A stretch of 57,038 bases of DNA from an uncultured Myxococcales bacterium. Its GTDB lineage: Bacteria > Myxococcota_A > UBA9042. Positions 43,426-51,972 of this stretch are shown here, piece after piece; the stretch's first letter is position 1, and each line of letters opens with the position of its first letter. The DNA is taken from assembly GCA_903919145.1 (NCBI GenBank), contig CAIXGW010000224.1, positions 1 to 57,038 of the forward strand. The letters are read 5' to 3'. Below the pieces are notes generated by a model, which did no database searches, was not told the DNA's origin, and worked only from the letters and a program-made list of their open reading frames with translations. The translations under genes were made by a program, and so were the position numbers.

Positions 43426-43590
43426 CAGCAGCGGCAGCGGGATCGCTAGGCTGGGGGCGGGGCAGCTTGGCGGGCGCAGCGGCCGCCAAAACCTCCACAG
43501 GGGGCCTGGATCTCTCCAAACCCCCTGCGGCGACTGCGCTTGGGCCTGCTGGCTCTGATGAGCTGGCCGGCCCGCAAGGCGAGCGGCGAC

Positions 43591-43944
43591 TTACTTGTCG
43601 GCCTTCTTCTCGGCCTTGTCGGCCTTCTTCTCAGCCTTGTCGGCCTTCTTCTCGGCCTTGTCGGCCTTCTTCTCGGCCTTGTCGGCCTTCTTCTCCATCT
43701 TGTCGGCGGCCTTCTCGAGCTTCTCAGCCTTCTTCTCTTCGCCCTTGTCGGCGGCCTTCTCGCCCTTCTCTTCGAGCTTCTCAGCCTTCTTCTCGGCCTT
43801 CTCAGCCTTCTTCTCGATCTTCTCGGCCTTCTTCTCGACCTTCTCAGCCTTCTTCTCGACCTTCTCGGCCTTGGCCTCGTCAGCCATCACGGGAGCAGCA
43901 AAAGCCAGACCAAGGACCAGGGCCAGAACGGTGAACAGACGCAT
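43591..43944 (-). CDS. Exported Lys/Ala/Glu-rich repetitive helix protein
   Basis: A 117-residue protein. Signal peptide MRLFTVLALVLGLAFAAPVMA, then about 95 residues made almost only of K, A, E and D in seven-residue repeats (KKAEKVE, KKAEKIE, later KKADKAE repeated). It should form one long charged helix or coiled coil in the periplasm or, if secreted, outside. The final five repeats are nearly identical at DNA level (21-base units), so copy number may vary between strains. The ATG at 43944 follows GGAG. No cysteine, membrane helix after the signal or enzyme motif. The composition recalls Lpp/alanine-rich spacer proteins, but no relation can be shown. The similar KKVEKK/KKADK tail of GspD is notable. 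Confidence 0.7.
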   Translation of the reverse strand: MRLFTVLALVLGLAFAAPVMADEAKAEKVEKKAEKVEKKAEKIEKKAEKAEKKAEKLEEKGEKAADKGEEKKAEKLEKAADKMEKKADKAEKKADKAEKKADKAEKKADKAEKKADK

Positions 43945-43995
43945 GGGAACTCCAGGTAGCGGCAGTGCCGCGCAATTTCGGTGATGCAGGGCCAG

Positions 43996-44066
43996 CGACT
44001 GTGGAGTCGCCGCAGACCGGGTCGCGGCGCTCATGCAACCGCGTACTTCGCCGGCGACCACAGTCG
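43996..44066. repeat. Imperfect long inverted repeat upstream of the helix-protein gene
   Basis: Arms at 43996-44012 (CGACTGTGGAGTCGCCG) and 44052-44066 (CGGCGACCACAGTCG) pair over about 15 positions with a two-base bulge, around a 39-base centre. Function unknown. Confidence 0.35.
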
Positions 44067-44211
44067 GTCGCCTTTGGGGGGTGAAAGGGAGCAACAGCGC
44101 TGCCCACTCACTGCATACTGACCCGCGGCGCGCCAAAAGGTAAAATCGCCGCGGCCGTGCTCCCCAGTGGGCAGCCTTGGCAGGCGGATCCGCTGGAACC
44201 GTGCGGGATTG

Positions 44212-45075
44212 CTAGAGGTACTGCAGATCAGTGGCCAGCAGGTCCAGCAGGCCCGCGAGGTCATCGACGTGGACCCAGTGGCCAGAATTGGCCAGCACGT
44301 GCTGGTGCAGGTGGGGGTGGGCAGAGCGGGCCAGCTGATCCAGGACCGCTGGTGTCCAGCGCGGCTCGCGGCCGGCGCGCAGCAGGTGCAGGTCTACCCC
44401 GGCGGCCGGCGCTGCCAGAATCGGCCAGCTGTCTGTGGCGAAGTAGGACTCAAGCATCTGCTCTACGGCTGGCAGGTCAAACCGCCACCGCAGTCCGTCG
44501 GCCCCCTGGACCAGGTTGGTGGTCATCCACTGTGCGACGCCAGCGGCCAGACCCAGCTCCAGCAACTGGCTGGCCATGGCGGTGCGGCTGGCAAAGGGAC
44601 CTGGGCACTGGCGCAGCACGGCCACGACTTGGGCAACGGCGCCGTGGCCGGCGGCAGCCACAGCCTGGTCTTGAGCGGCGGTGAGGTGAGGCTGGGTGTC
44701 CAGGGCCCACACCCGCTGCAGCGCCGGCCACAGCGGTGCGGCGGCTGGGCGGGCCAGCTCCAGGGCGACCTTGCCGCCAAAGGAATGGCCGATCGCCGCC
44801 GCGGGCTGCAGGCCAAGGTGCTGGCACAGCGCCGCCAGATCTTGGGCGCAGGCTGCGACCGTATGAGGCGGCGGGGCACCGCGCGAGTCGCCGTGGTTGC
44901 GCAAGTCTACAAGCAGCCACTGCCACCTTGGCAGGCGGGCAGACAGCTGGGTTGCCAGTGTGCGCAAGTTGCGCGCTGAGCCAAGAATACCGTGCAGCAA
45001 CAAGCCGGTATGCGGCGCGCCGGCAGCGGGAGCCGGCGGACGGACCCAGGTGCTGGAAGGGAGCCAGGTGGCCAC
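44212..45075 (-). CDS. Alpha/beta-fold hydrolase (esterase/lipase type)
   Basis: A 287-residue cytosolic hydrolase. The oxyanion region is LLLHGILGSARN (about 25-36), the nucleophile elbow GHSFGG with Ser 98, and the late His in SGHWVHVDD (about 262); an Asp near the end of the core completes the triad. DLRNHGDSRG is typical of YbfF/ABHD11-like esterases. The substrate cannot be told. The start was set at GTG 45075, preceded by GAGG at a good distance, because the open frame upstream lacks a ribosome site and any family similarity. It is divergent from gyrA. Confidence 0.82.
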   Translation of the reverse strand: MATWLPSSTWVRPPAPAAGAPHTGLLLHGILGSARNLRTLATQLSARLPRWQWLLVDLRNHGDSRGAPPPHTVAACAQDLAALCQHLGLQPAAAIGHSFGGKVALELARPAAAPLWPALQRVWALDTQPHLTAAQDQAVAAAGHGAVAQVVAVLRQCPGPFASRTAMASQLLELGLAAGVAQWMTTNLVQGADGLRWRFDLPAVEQMLESYFATDSWPILAAPAAGVDLHLLRAGREPRWTPAVLDQLARSAHPHLHQHVLANSGHWVHVDDLAGLLDLLATDLQYL

Positions 45076-45180
45076 GCAAAACCTCAGACCGGGGAGCCGG
45101 CGCGCTGCAGAATAGCAGCAAATTGTCGGGGCCACCCGTACAGACGCCACCCCGGGCACTGGAGGGGCGATGGTTGGTCA

Positions 45181-45199
45181 CCTCTAATGATTCTAGAGG
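45181..45199. promoter_or_regulatory. Small inverted repeat upstream of gyrA
   Basis: CCTCTA and TAGAGG, separated by seven bases, end 20 bases before the gyrA -35 box. It could be a regulatory site between the divergent genes; weak evidence. Confidence 0.3.
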
Positions 45200-45218
45200 G
45201 TTGTTGGTTGGTTGGCGA

Positions 45219-45247
45219 TTGACGTTTGGGGCAGGATCGCGTAGACT
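45219..45247 (+). promoter_or_regulatory. Sigma-70 type promoter of gyrA
   Basis: TTGACG, a 17-base spacer and TAGACT. Transcription would begin near 45254, about 46 bases before the ATG. Confidence 0.7.
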
Positions 45248-45299
45248 GCCGCCCCCCGGATGGCGCAGTTCCGCGTCTTCGGAAAGCTGAGAGGTTCTA

Positions 45300-47963
45300 A
45301 TGGTTCCGCCCGACGAGACTGACGATTTGCCCGCTGCCGCTGCTGGCGAGTCTGACCAGCCCGATGGGGCCGAAGAAGAGGCAGGCGTCGCAACGGACTT
45401 TGGTCGGGTCAAGATGACCTCGATCAAGCACGAGATGGAGTCCTGCTACGTCGACTACGCCATGAGCGTGATCGTCGGACGCGCGCTGCCTGATGTCCGC
45501 GATGGCCTAAAGCCCGTGCACCGCCGCGTCTTGTTCGCGATGCACGACATGAAGAACAACTGGAACCTGGCTTTCAAGAAGTCGGCGCGTATCGTCGGCA
45601 ACGTCATCGGCAAGTACCACCCGCACGGCGACGCCAGCGTTTATGACACGTTGGTCCGCATGGCCCAGCCCTTTAGCCTGCGCTACCTGCTGGTAGACGG
45701 CCAGGGCAACTTTGGCTCGGTCGATGGCGATCCGGCTGCAGCCATGCGCTACACCGAAGTGCGTATGGCCAAGCTGGCCCATGAATTGCTGGCCGATCTT
45801 GACAAAGAGACCGTCGACTTTGTGCCGAACTATGACGGGCAGGACACCGAGCCCTCTGTTCTGCCGACCAAGGTGCCCAACCTGCTGATCAACGGATCGA
45901 GCGGTATTGCCGTTGGCATGGCCACCAACATTCCGCCGCACAACCTGCGCGAAGTGTGCAACGCCCTGGTGGCGCTGATCGACGACCCGTTCTTGGAGAT
46001 GCGCCAGCTGATGCAGTACATCAGCGGCCCGGATTTTCCGACGGGCGGCACCATCTGCGGGCGCCAGGGCATCCTGGACGCCTATGACACGGGGCGCGGC
46101 AAGATCCGCGTGCGCGCCAAGACCCACATCGAGCAGGAGAAAAAGGGCGGACGCGAGGCGATCATCGTCGATGAGCTGCCCTACCAGGTCAACAAGGCGC
46201 GGTTGGTAGAGCAGATCGCCGATCTGGTGGGCGAAAAGAAGATCGAAGGCATCAGCGACTTGCGCGACGAGTCGGACCGATCCGGCATGCGCGTGGTGAT
46301 CGAGCTCAAGCGCGACGCCATCGCTCAGGTGGTGCTCAACCAGCTGCTGCAGCAGACCCAGCTGCAGACCACCTTTGGCATCATCAACCTGGCGATTGTC
46401 GGTGGTCAGCCGCAGGTGCTGACGCTCAAGGAAATGCTGGAGCTGTTCTTGGATCACCGCCGCGAAGTGGTGACCCGGCGCTGCCTGTACGAGCTCAAGC
46501 AGGCTGAGGCGCGCGCCCACATTCTGCAGGGCTACCTGATTGCTCTGGACCACCTGGATGAGGTGATCGCGATCATCCGCTCTAGCGCCGATCCCGCCAC
46601 TGCCAAAGGCCGGCTGGTCGATCGCTTCTCGCTCAGCGAGCTGCAGGCTCAGGCGATCTTGGACATGCGTCTGCAGCGCCTGACCGGCCTGGAGCGAGAC
46701 AAGATCAAGGCAGAGTGGGATGAGATCCTAAAGAAAATCGCTTGGCTGAAGTCGATCCTGGAGGACGACGGCAAGCTGATGGGCGTCATTCGCGAAGAGA
46801 TCCTGGCGATCCGCGATGAGTTTGGCGACGCCCGGCGCACCGACATCATCGACGACTTGGGCGCCCTGTCTGTAGAGGACCTGATCGCGGACGAGGACAT
46901 GGTCGTGACCATCTCCAAGGCCGGCTACATCAAGCGCACGCCCCTGTCGACGTACCGCCAGCAGCGGCGCGGCGGCAAGGGCAAGACGGGCATGACGACC
47001 AAAGAAGAAGACTTTGTGGTCGACCTGTTTGTGGCCAGCGCCCACCAGGATCTGCTGATCTTTACCACCATGGGCAAGGTGTTTTCGCTCAAGGTCTATG
47101 ACGTGCCCCAAGGGGCGGCATCGACGCGCGGCAAGCCGATCATCAACCTGATCCAGGTCGAGAAAGGCGAGGAGATCCGCGCGGTGCTGGCGGTGCGCGA
47201 GTTTGGCGAGAACTCGTATGTGCTGATGGCGACCAAGTACGGCACGGTCAAGAAGACCGAGCTGATGCAGTTTCAGAAGATCCGCTCCAGCGGCATCATC
47301 TCGATTGTGCTGGACGAGGGCGACGACCTGATCGACGCCAAGATTGTGCACGACACCGAGAATGTGGTGCTGGCGACCCGCGATGGCATGAGCATCCACT
47401 TCCACTCGACCGACGTGCGGCCGATGGGCCGGGCGACCCGCGGTGTGCGCGGCGTGGACCTGGGCGGCAAAGACGCGGTGGTCAGCCTTGCGGTCATCGC
47501 GGCGCCGGTGGGTCAAGTCGAAGACGTTCTGGAATTGCCCGACGTCGAGGCTGAGGAACTGGAGGCCGATGGCGAGCTGCGCGAGGGGCCCACGGGCACC
47601 ATGCTGCTGACCATCTGCGAGAACGGCTATGGCAAGGCCACGCCGCCCAAGGACTATCGTCTGCAGACCCGCGGCGGCAAGGGCGTCATCGCCATCAAGA
47701 CCAGCGCCCGCAACGGCAAAGTGGTTGGCCTGCGCGCGGTGGATCCGGCCGGCGAGGTGTTGATTGTTACCGATGGCGGCGTGCTGCTGCGGATTCCGGT
47801 CAAAGACATCCGCGTGGTCGGGCGCAATACCCAGGGCGTCAAGCTGATCAATGTGGGCGATGGCGAAAAGGTAGTGAGCTTTGAGCACTTCCTGGACACC
47901 TCTGACTCCGTGCCCCTGGTTGGCGCACCTGCCGTTGCCCCGGCAGAGCCCGTTGCTCCCTAG
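45300..47963 (+). CDS. gyrA: DNA gyrase subunit A
   Basis: GyrA cuts and rejoins DNA in the gyrase complex. This 887-residue protein has the winged-helix breakage domain with [18 protein letters not shown] and the catalytic Tyr 151 (MRYTEVRM). The beta-pinwheel C-terminal domain carries the GyrA box QRRGGKG, which separates it from ParC. An acidic N-terminal extension of about 29 residues precedes the core relative to E. coli. The quinolone-determining loop reads [11 protein letters not shown]: the position equal to E. coli Ser83 is Ala 112, and the Asp87 equivalent is Asp 116. gyrB is not nearby. ATG follows GAGAGG, and a good promoter lies upstream. Confidence 0.96.
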   Translation: MVPPDETDDLPAAAAGESDQPDGAEEEAGVATDFGRVKMTSIKHEMESCYVDYAMSVIVGRALPDVRDGLKPVHRRVLFAMHDMKNNWNLAFKKSARIVGNVIGKYHPHGDASVYDTLVRMAQPFSLRYLLVDGQGNFGSVDGDPAAAMRYTEVRMAKLAHELLADLDKETVDFVPNYDGQDTEPSVLPTKVPNLLINGSSGIAVGMATNIPPHNLREVCNALVALIDDPFLEMRQLMQYISGPDFPTGGTICGRQGILDAYDTGRGKIRVRAKTHIEQEKKGGREAIIVDELPYQVNKARLVEQIADLVGEKKIEGISDLRDESDRSGMRVVIELKRDAIAQVVLNQLLQQTQLQTTFGIINLAIVGGQPQVLTLKEMLELFLDHRREVVTRRCLYELKQAEARAHILQGYLIALDHLDEVIAIIRSSADPATAKGRLVDRFSLSELQAQAILDMRLQRLTGLERDKIKAEWDEILKKIAWLKSILEDDGKLMGVIREEILAIRDEFGDARRTDIIDDLGALSVEDLIADEDMVVTISKAGYIKRTPLSTYRQQRRGGKGKTGMTTKEEDFVVDLFVASAHQDLLIFTTMGKVFSLKVYDVPQGAASTRGKPIINLIQVEKGEEIRAVLAVREFGENSYVLMATKYGTVKKTELMQFQKIRSSGIISIVLDEGDDLIDAKIVHDTENVVLATRDGMSIHFHSTDVRPMGRATRGVRGVDLGGKDAVVSLAVIAAPVGQVEDVLELPDVEAEELEADGELREGPTGTMLLTICENGYGKATPPKDYRLQTRGGKGVIAIKTSARNGKVVGLRAVDPAGEVLIVTDGGVLLRIPVKDIRVVGRNTQGVKLINVGDGEKVVSFEHFLDTSDSVPLVGAPAVAPAEPVAP

Positions 47964-47972
47964 CTTTGTTGC

Positions 47973-48010
47973 GGCGCCGGCCTCGCCTGAGGCTCGGTCG
48001 CCCTTTTCTT
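47973..48010 (+). terminator. Probable rho-independent terminator after gyrA
   Basis: Stem GCCTC/GAGGC with loop GCCT, extended by an outer GGCG/CGCC, followed by CTTTTCTT. It lies between the gyrA stop and the next ATG. Confidence 0.5.
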
Positions 48011-48049
48011 GACCGCGCGGCCAGCTTGCCGCCATTGGAAGTGTTCCCC

Positions 48050-49348
48050 ATGTCTCGACCCGCTCCGCGCACCCGCGCCCCGGCCGCCGCTCTGCCCGCC
48101 CGTCTGCCCACCTGGACCGGTGCGGTCTCTGCTGTGTTGCGCCCAGGAACGGCGACTCCGCCGCTGGCCGGCCACCCCTGGGTCTTCTCTGGTGCGATTG
48201 CCCACGTGGTGCCCGGCCCGGACACGCAGCTGGAGCCCGGCATCCGCTGTGCCCTTTTTGACCAGCACGCCCGCTATTTGGGGGTGGGCTACTACAATCC
48301 GACCAGCCAGATAGCCGTGCGGATGATGGCGCTGGGCCAAGACGGCTTGGAGCCCGACCTGCTGCCCGATCTGGCCATCCTGACGCGCAAGCGGCTGGCC
48401 CAAGCAGTAGCCCTGCGCCAGAGCCTGGGGCTGCCCAACGCCGAGACCGACGCCTATCGCCTGGTCAACAGCGAAGGCGACTTTCTGCCCGGCGTGACCA
48501 TCGACTGCTACGCCGATGGCGCGGTGGTCCAGCTGTCAACGGCCGGCGCCTGGCGGCTGCGCACCACCATCCTTGCGGAATTGCAGCGGATGGGCCTGAA
48601 GTGGCAGCTGGTGCGGGTGCCGCTGGACATCCACCCGTCCGAAGGTCTGCTGGGCGGCAGCAGCGAGACGCACGGCACGGTGCCCAACGAAGTCAAGGTC
48701 ATGCACAACGGCTTGCAGCTGCGCGTAGAGCCAGCGGGCGGCCAGAAGACCGGCATGTACTGCGACCAGCGCGACAACCACACGCGGATCGCCAGCCTGG
48801 CCAAGGGGCTGTTTGTGGTCGATACCTTCTGCCATGCCGGCGGCTTTGCGCTGCACGCGGCGCGCGGCGGGGCCAAGAAGGTGGTCTGTGTCGATGCTTC
48901 GCAGCGGGCGGTGGACCTGGCGATTCAGCACGCCGAGGACAACGGCCTGTTGCTGAGCGCTCAGTGCGCCGATGCAGTTCACGTGCTGCGCCAATACAGC
49001 GCCCTGCAGGACCTGGAGAAGCCGCAGATGGTCATTGTGGACCCGCCCAAGTACGCAACCAAGGCGGCGGCGCTCGACCAGGCGCTGCGCAAGTACCAGG
49101 CGCTCAATGCCGTGGCGCTGCAAGCTGTTCGCAGCGGCGGTCTGTTGGTGACGTGCTCGTGCTCCGGCTTGGTCGAGCCAGAGGCGTTCTTGCGCATGAT
49201 TGGCCAGGCCGCGCAGCAAGCTGGGGTGGCGGTGCAGCTGCTTGAGCTGCGCAGCGCTGCCGCAGACCATCCGACGGCCCCGGCCCACGGCGAAGGCCGC
49301 TACCTCAAGGTGGCGATTTGCAGGGTGACCCCGCGCGACGTCGTCTAG
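48050..49348 (+). CDS. rlmI: Class I SAM-dependent rRNA methyltransferase, RlmI type
   Basis: A 432-residue member of the RlmI (YccW) family, which makes 5-methylcytosine in 23S rRNA (C1962 in E. coli). The N-terminal PUA-like domain (about 25-105) includes HPWVFSGAI and is followed by the EEHEE region. The Rossmann methyltransferase has SAM motif VDTFCHAGGFALHAARGG (about 256-273), VVCVDASQRAVDLA, the catalytic-loop motif VIVDPPKY (328-335) and the Cys motif VTCSCSG (about 366-372), whose Cys is the likely nucleophile. The ATG 48050 was chosen; the upstream frame is open but overlaps the terminator. An Ala/Pro/Arg-rich start of about 20 residues is not part of the family. The exact target base is inferred. 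Confidence 0.85.
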   Translation: MSRPAPRTRAPAAALPARLPTWTGAVSAVLRPGTATPPLAGHPWVFSGAIAHVVPGPDTQLEPGIRCALFDQHARYLGVGYYNPTSQIAVRMMALGQDGLEPDLLPDLAILTRKRLAQAVALRQSLGLPNAETDAYRLVNSEGDFLPGVTIDCYADGAVVQLSTAGAWRLRTTILAELQRMGLKWQLVRVPLDIHPSEGLLGGSSETHGTVPNEVKVMHNGLQLRVEPAGGQKTGMYCDQRDNHTRIASLAKGLFVVDTFCHAGGFALHAARGGAKKVVCVDASQRAVDLAIQHAEDNGLLLSAQCADAVHVLRQYSALQDLEKPQMVIVDPPKYATKAAALDQALRKYQALNAVALQAVRSGGLLVTCSCSGLVEPEAFLRMIGQAAQQAGVAVQLLELRSAAADHPTAPAHGEGRYLKVAICRVTPRDVV

Positions 49349-49363
49349 GCTAAACGATAAAAA

Positions 49364-49385
49364 ATGCGCATTGTTGTGTGCGCAT
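49364..49385 (-). terminator. Minus-strand terminator-like hairpin
   Basis: Perfect 7-bp arms ATGCGCA/TGCGCAT around eight bases. Read on the minus strand, the hairpin is followed by TTTTT, so it looks like a rho-independent terminator for transcription entering rlmI from the right. No minus-strand gene ends here. Confidence 0.4.
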
Positions 49386-49478
49386 CGCCGATGGCGTCGC
49401 CAGCCCTTGCCCAGACCGCCTAAAAACGCCACTCTGCTGGGGCGGGCGCTGCGGCAGGTGGCGCTGGAGACGGCGAGC

Positions 49479-50054
49479 ATGCAGTTTCTTGGCATCTTTA
49501 GGCGGCAGATCTGGATCCTCTGGCTGGCTGGGGCTTTGAGCGGCGCTGCAGCCGTCAGTGCCGCCGGCCAGGCTGCTGCGCGACCGGCAAAAACCCTGAC
49601 ATGGCCTGAGCTTTTGCGGCAGTCGCCGGCCGTGGTGCTGGTCGAAATGGCCGTGCCCGGGGCCAAGCAGACGCCAATGGATGGCGGCGGGTTGCGCGAT
49701 TTTGTGCGCCATCAGCGGCGGATGACGGTACAGGCGGTGCTGGCGGGCGCTGGGCTGGCCGTTGGGCAGACGATTCTGGTCGATGATGTGGACTGGCGCG
49801 GCGACCTGGCCCACCACCGGCGCTGCCAGGCGCTGCAGAGAGAGAAGCCCGCGGCCGAATGCGCACCCTTGCCCGACAAAGAAGGGCTGGCGTCGCAGCT
49901 GAGTCGCGAGCCGCGGCCAGGGCAGGTGGTGCTGGTGGCCCTGCGGCGAGTCGGCGGCGACTGGCAGCTGGCGGCTGAGCGGGCCATGGACAGCGCCGAC
50001 CTGCGACCGCAGGTGCAGCAGTGGCTGCGGCAGGGCAAAGGAGGCCGGCGATGA
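49479..50054 (+). CDS. Exported protein of unknown function
   Basis: A 191-residue protein with an N-terminal signal peptide (IFRRQIWILWLAGALSGAAAVSAAG). The mature part reads LLRQSPAVVLVEMAVPG, then RRMTVQAVLAGAGLAVGQTILVDDVDW and PRPGQVVLVALRRVGGDWQLAAERAMDS. This pattern (a beta-barrel-like domain in which a substance is 'promoted' via a Pro-Gly-Gln turn) is seen in small OB-like exported proteins of Myxococcota, but I cannot name a family. It has two cysteines (RRCQAL, AAECAPL). ATG 49479 follows GGAG and starts the signal peptide. Its stop overlaps the start of the lysozyme gene by four bases (ATGA), so the two are co-translated and may act together. Confidence 0.65.
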   Translation: MQFLGIFRRQIWILWLAGALSGAAAVSAAGQAAARPAKTLTWPELLRQSPAVVLVEMAVPGAKQTPMDGGGLRDFVRHQRRMTVQAVLAGAGLAVGQTILVDDVDWRGDLAHHRRCQALQREKPAAECAPLPDKEGLASQLSREPRPGQVVLVALRRVGGDWQLAAERAMDSADLRPQVQQWLRQGKGGRR

Positions 50055-51910
50055 AGGCAACCCCTTGGTCCAAATGGGTGGGTGTTGGCCTGGCCATTGC
50101 GGCGGGTGCGTTTGCGGCGGCGCCAGCACTGGCGGACGTCTGCCCGGGTCCGGTGGTGATCGACGGTATCGACGTTTCGTACTGGCAGAGCAACATCGAC
50201 TGGGCCAAGGTCAAGGCGTCGGGAAAGAAGTACGCGATCATGCGCGCTTCCCACGCCATGAAGGTCGACACCAAGTTTGACTACAACTGGAAGCAGTGCC
50301 ACGCCGTGGGGCTGCACTGTGGGGTCTATCAGTACTTTGAGCCTGCGCAAGACCCGATCAAGCAAGCGGATTTGCTTCTTTCGATGATGGGCAAGCTGGG
50401 GCCGGGCGACCTGCCGCCGGTCATCGACGTAGAGAGCAAGACCGACTCGACGCCAAGCGCTACTGCGGCTGCCGTGGCCAAGTGGATCGCCCACGTAGAG
50501 AAGGCAGTGGGTCGCAAGCCCATGATCTATACAGGGTACTACTTCTGGAAGGACAATGTCGGCTCCAACGCCTTTGCCAGCTACCCCTTGTGGCACGCCC
50601 AGTACTGCACCTCTTGCTGCCCCAAGATCGCCTCCCCCTGGACCAAGTGGCACTTCTGGCAGCACTCGAGCACCGGCAGCGTCAGCGGCATCTCTGGCAA
50701 CGTCGACCTGAACCGCTGGGACGGCACCGCCGCCGCGCTGGCAGCTTTTGCGGTCACCGCCGCGCCACCCGCCTGCACCGCCAAGTGCGAGGGCAGTGTT
50801 GCTGTGCAGAGCTCTTGCGCCAAGACCGACTGCGCGCCCAACGCCGGCGCCTGCGTGGCTGACAGCTTGGGCGTGCGTTGCATTAGCAAGTACTGCCCGC
50901 CCCAAGGAAAAACCCAAGTGTGCCTGCCCGGCGGCACCGGTCAGATCGGCGCCTGCGACAACGGCAAGATCAGCACCGGCGACTGCGGGGCCTTTGGGGC
51001 GATTTGCAGCACCGCGGTGGGGAGCGCGGCCAAGTGCGTGTCTGCCTTCTGCGCCAGCGGCCCGACCGCGCCCCCGCAGGCCAAAGACGTCTGCCTGCCC
51101 GATGGCCAGCGCTACAGCTGCAACACCCAAGGCGATATTGCGCTCAAGGCCTGCCCGGCCGAGACCACCTGCACCGACAAGGGCGCCGGTGCCCTGTGCC
51201 TGCCCAAGACCTGCGCCACCAGCTGCGCAGGCAATTCGCTGGTCAGCGGCGACTGCAGCAAGAAGGACTGCGGGGCGTTGGGCGGGCTACAAGCAGGCTT
51301 CTGCGTAGACGATGCCAAAGGCGCGCGCTGCATCTCCAAGATGTGCCCGCCGAGCGGCGTCACCACCGTGTGCCTTCCGGACCCCAAACAGGTGGCGACC
51401 GGCGTGTGCATAGACGGAGCGCTGACGCCTGCGACGTGCAAGCTGGGCCTGGAAGTCTGCCAAGAGGTGCCGGGCGGCAGCCTGTGCAAGCCGCTGCCGG
51501 TCGAAGATGCCGGCAGCCAGGACCCCGACGCCGGCGCGGACCCGGATGGCGGCAGTGTCGATGCGCCAGATGCCGGTGCAGATCCTGGGGATTCCGCTGA
51601 CCCGCCTGGGCCGGCAGACGCCGCCGATGGCAGCCAGGGCGAGGTTGGCGCCGCCGCATTGGACCTCAGCAGCGCTGTCAGCTCTGACGGTGCCGGCGAG
51701 GCCGGGGCTGTGTCTGGCGATGGCGAAGGACCAGGGCTGGACGGCAGCGCCCAGGGCAGCGATGGGGCTGGGCTGCTGCCTGGCATTGCCCCCCGGGCCG
51801 TGGCCGACAGCGGCTGCTCTGGACACGGGGCCGGCGGCGGCGCGGCGTGGCTCGGCTTGCTCGCAACAGCCATTCTGCGCGTGCGCGCCCGCCGCCGGCT
51901 TGAAAGCTGA
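50051..51910 (+). CDS. Secreted GH25 lysozyme with Cys-rich region and MYXO-CTERM-like tail
   Basis: A 619-residue exported enzyme. Signal peptide to APALA (about 1-28). The GH25 muramidase domain (about 35-235) has the family signature IDGIDVSYWQ with Asp 41, and VIDVES with Asp 126 and Glu 128 as the catalytic pair, so it should cut peptidoglycan at N-acetylmuramic acid bonds. Residues about 240-485 hold Cys-rich repeats (C.SK.CPP.G.T.VCLP). A Asp/Ala/Gly/Pro-rich linker (about 490-585) precedes a C-terminal signal of MYXO-CTERM type: Cys in SGCSGHGAGG, a hydrophobic helix AAWLGLLATAILRV and basic end RARRR. Such tails are cut by a myxosortase and the protein is exported by T2SS. Substrate could be prey or own wall; not decidable. 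Confidence 0.9.
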   Translation: MKATPWSKWVGVGLAIAAGAFAAAPALADVCPGPVVIDGIDVSYWQSNIDWAKVKASGKKYAIMRASHAMKVDTKFDYNWKQCHAVGLHCGVYQYFEPAQDPIKQADLLLSMMGKLGPGDLPPVIDVESKTDSTPSATAAAVAKWIAHVEKAVGRKPMIYTGYYFWKDNVGSNAFASYPLWHAQYCTSCCPKIASPWTKWHFWQHSSTGSVSGISGNVDLNRWDGTAAALAAFAVTAAPPACTAKCEGSVAVQSSCAKTDCAPNAGACVADSLGVRCISKYCPPQGKTQVCLPGGTGQIGACDNGKISTGDCGAFGAICSTAVGSAAKCVSAFCASGPTAPPQAKDVCLPDGQRYSCNTQGDIALKACPAETTCTDKGAGALCLPKTCATSCAGNSLVSGDCSKKDCGALGGLQAGFCVDDAKGARCISKMCPPSGVTTVCLPDPKQVATGVCIDGALTPATCKLGLEVCQEVPGGSLCKPLPVEDAGSQDPDAGADPDGGSVDAPDAGADPGDSADPPGPADAADGSQGEVGAAALDLSSAVSSDGAGEAGAVSGDGEGPGLDGSAQGSDGAGLLPGIAPRAVADSGCSGHGAGGGAAWLGLLATAILRVRARRRLES

Positions 51911-51972
51911 GCCCTTCTCAGCTACATGCTCATGCGCACACGGGCCAGCACACCGCCGGCCAAGGGGACCGC

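Noticed and set aside
43591..43760. Short repeats resembling a CRISPR array
   Set aside because: The 21-base units are in-frame codons for KKADKAE with no spacers between them.
45300..47963. ParC instead of GyrA
   Set aside because: The GyrA box QRRGGKG and the full beta-pinwheel domain are present.
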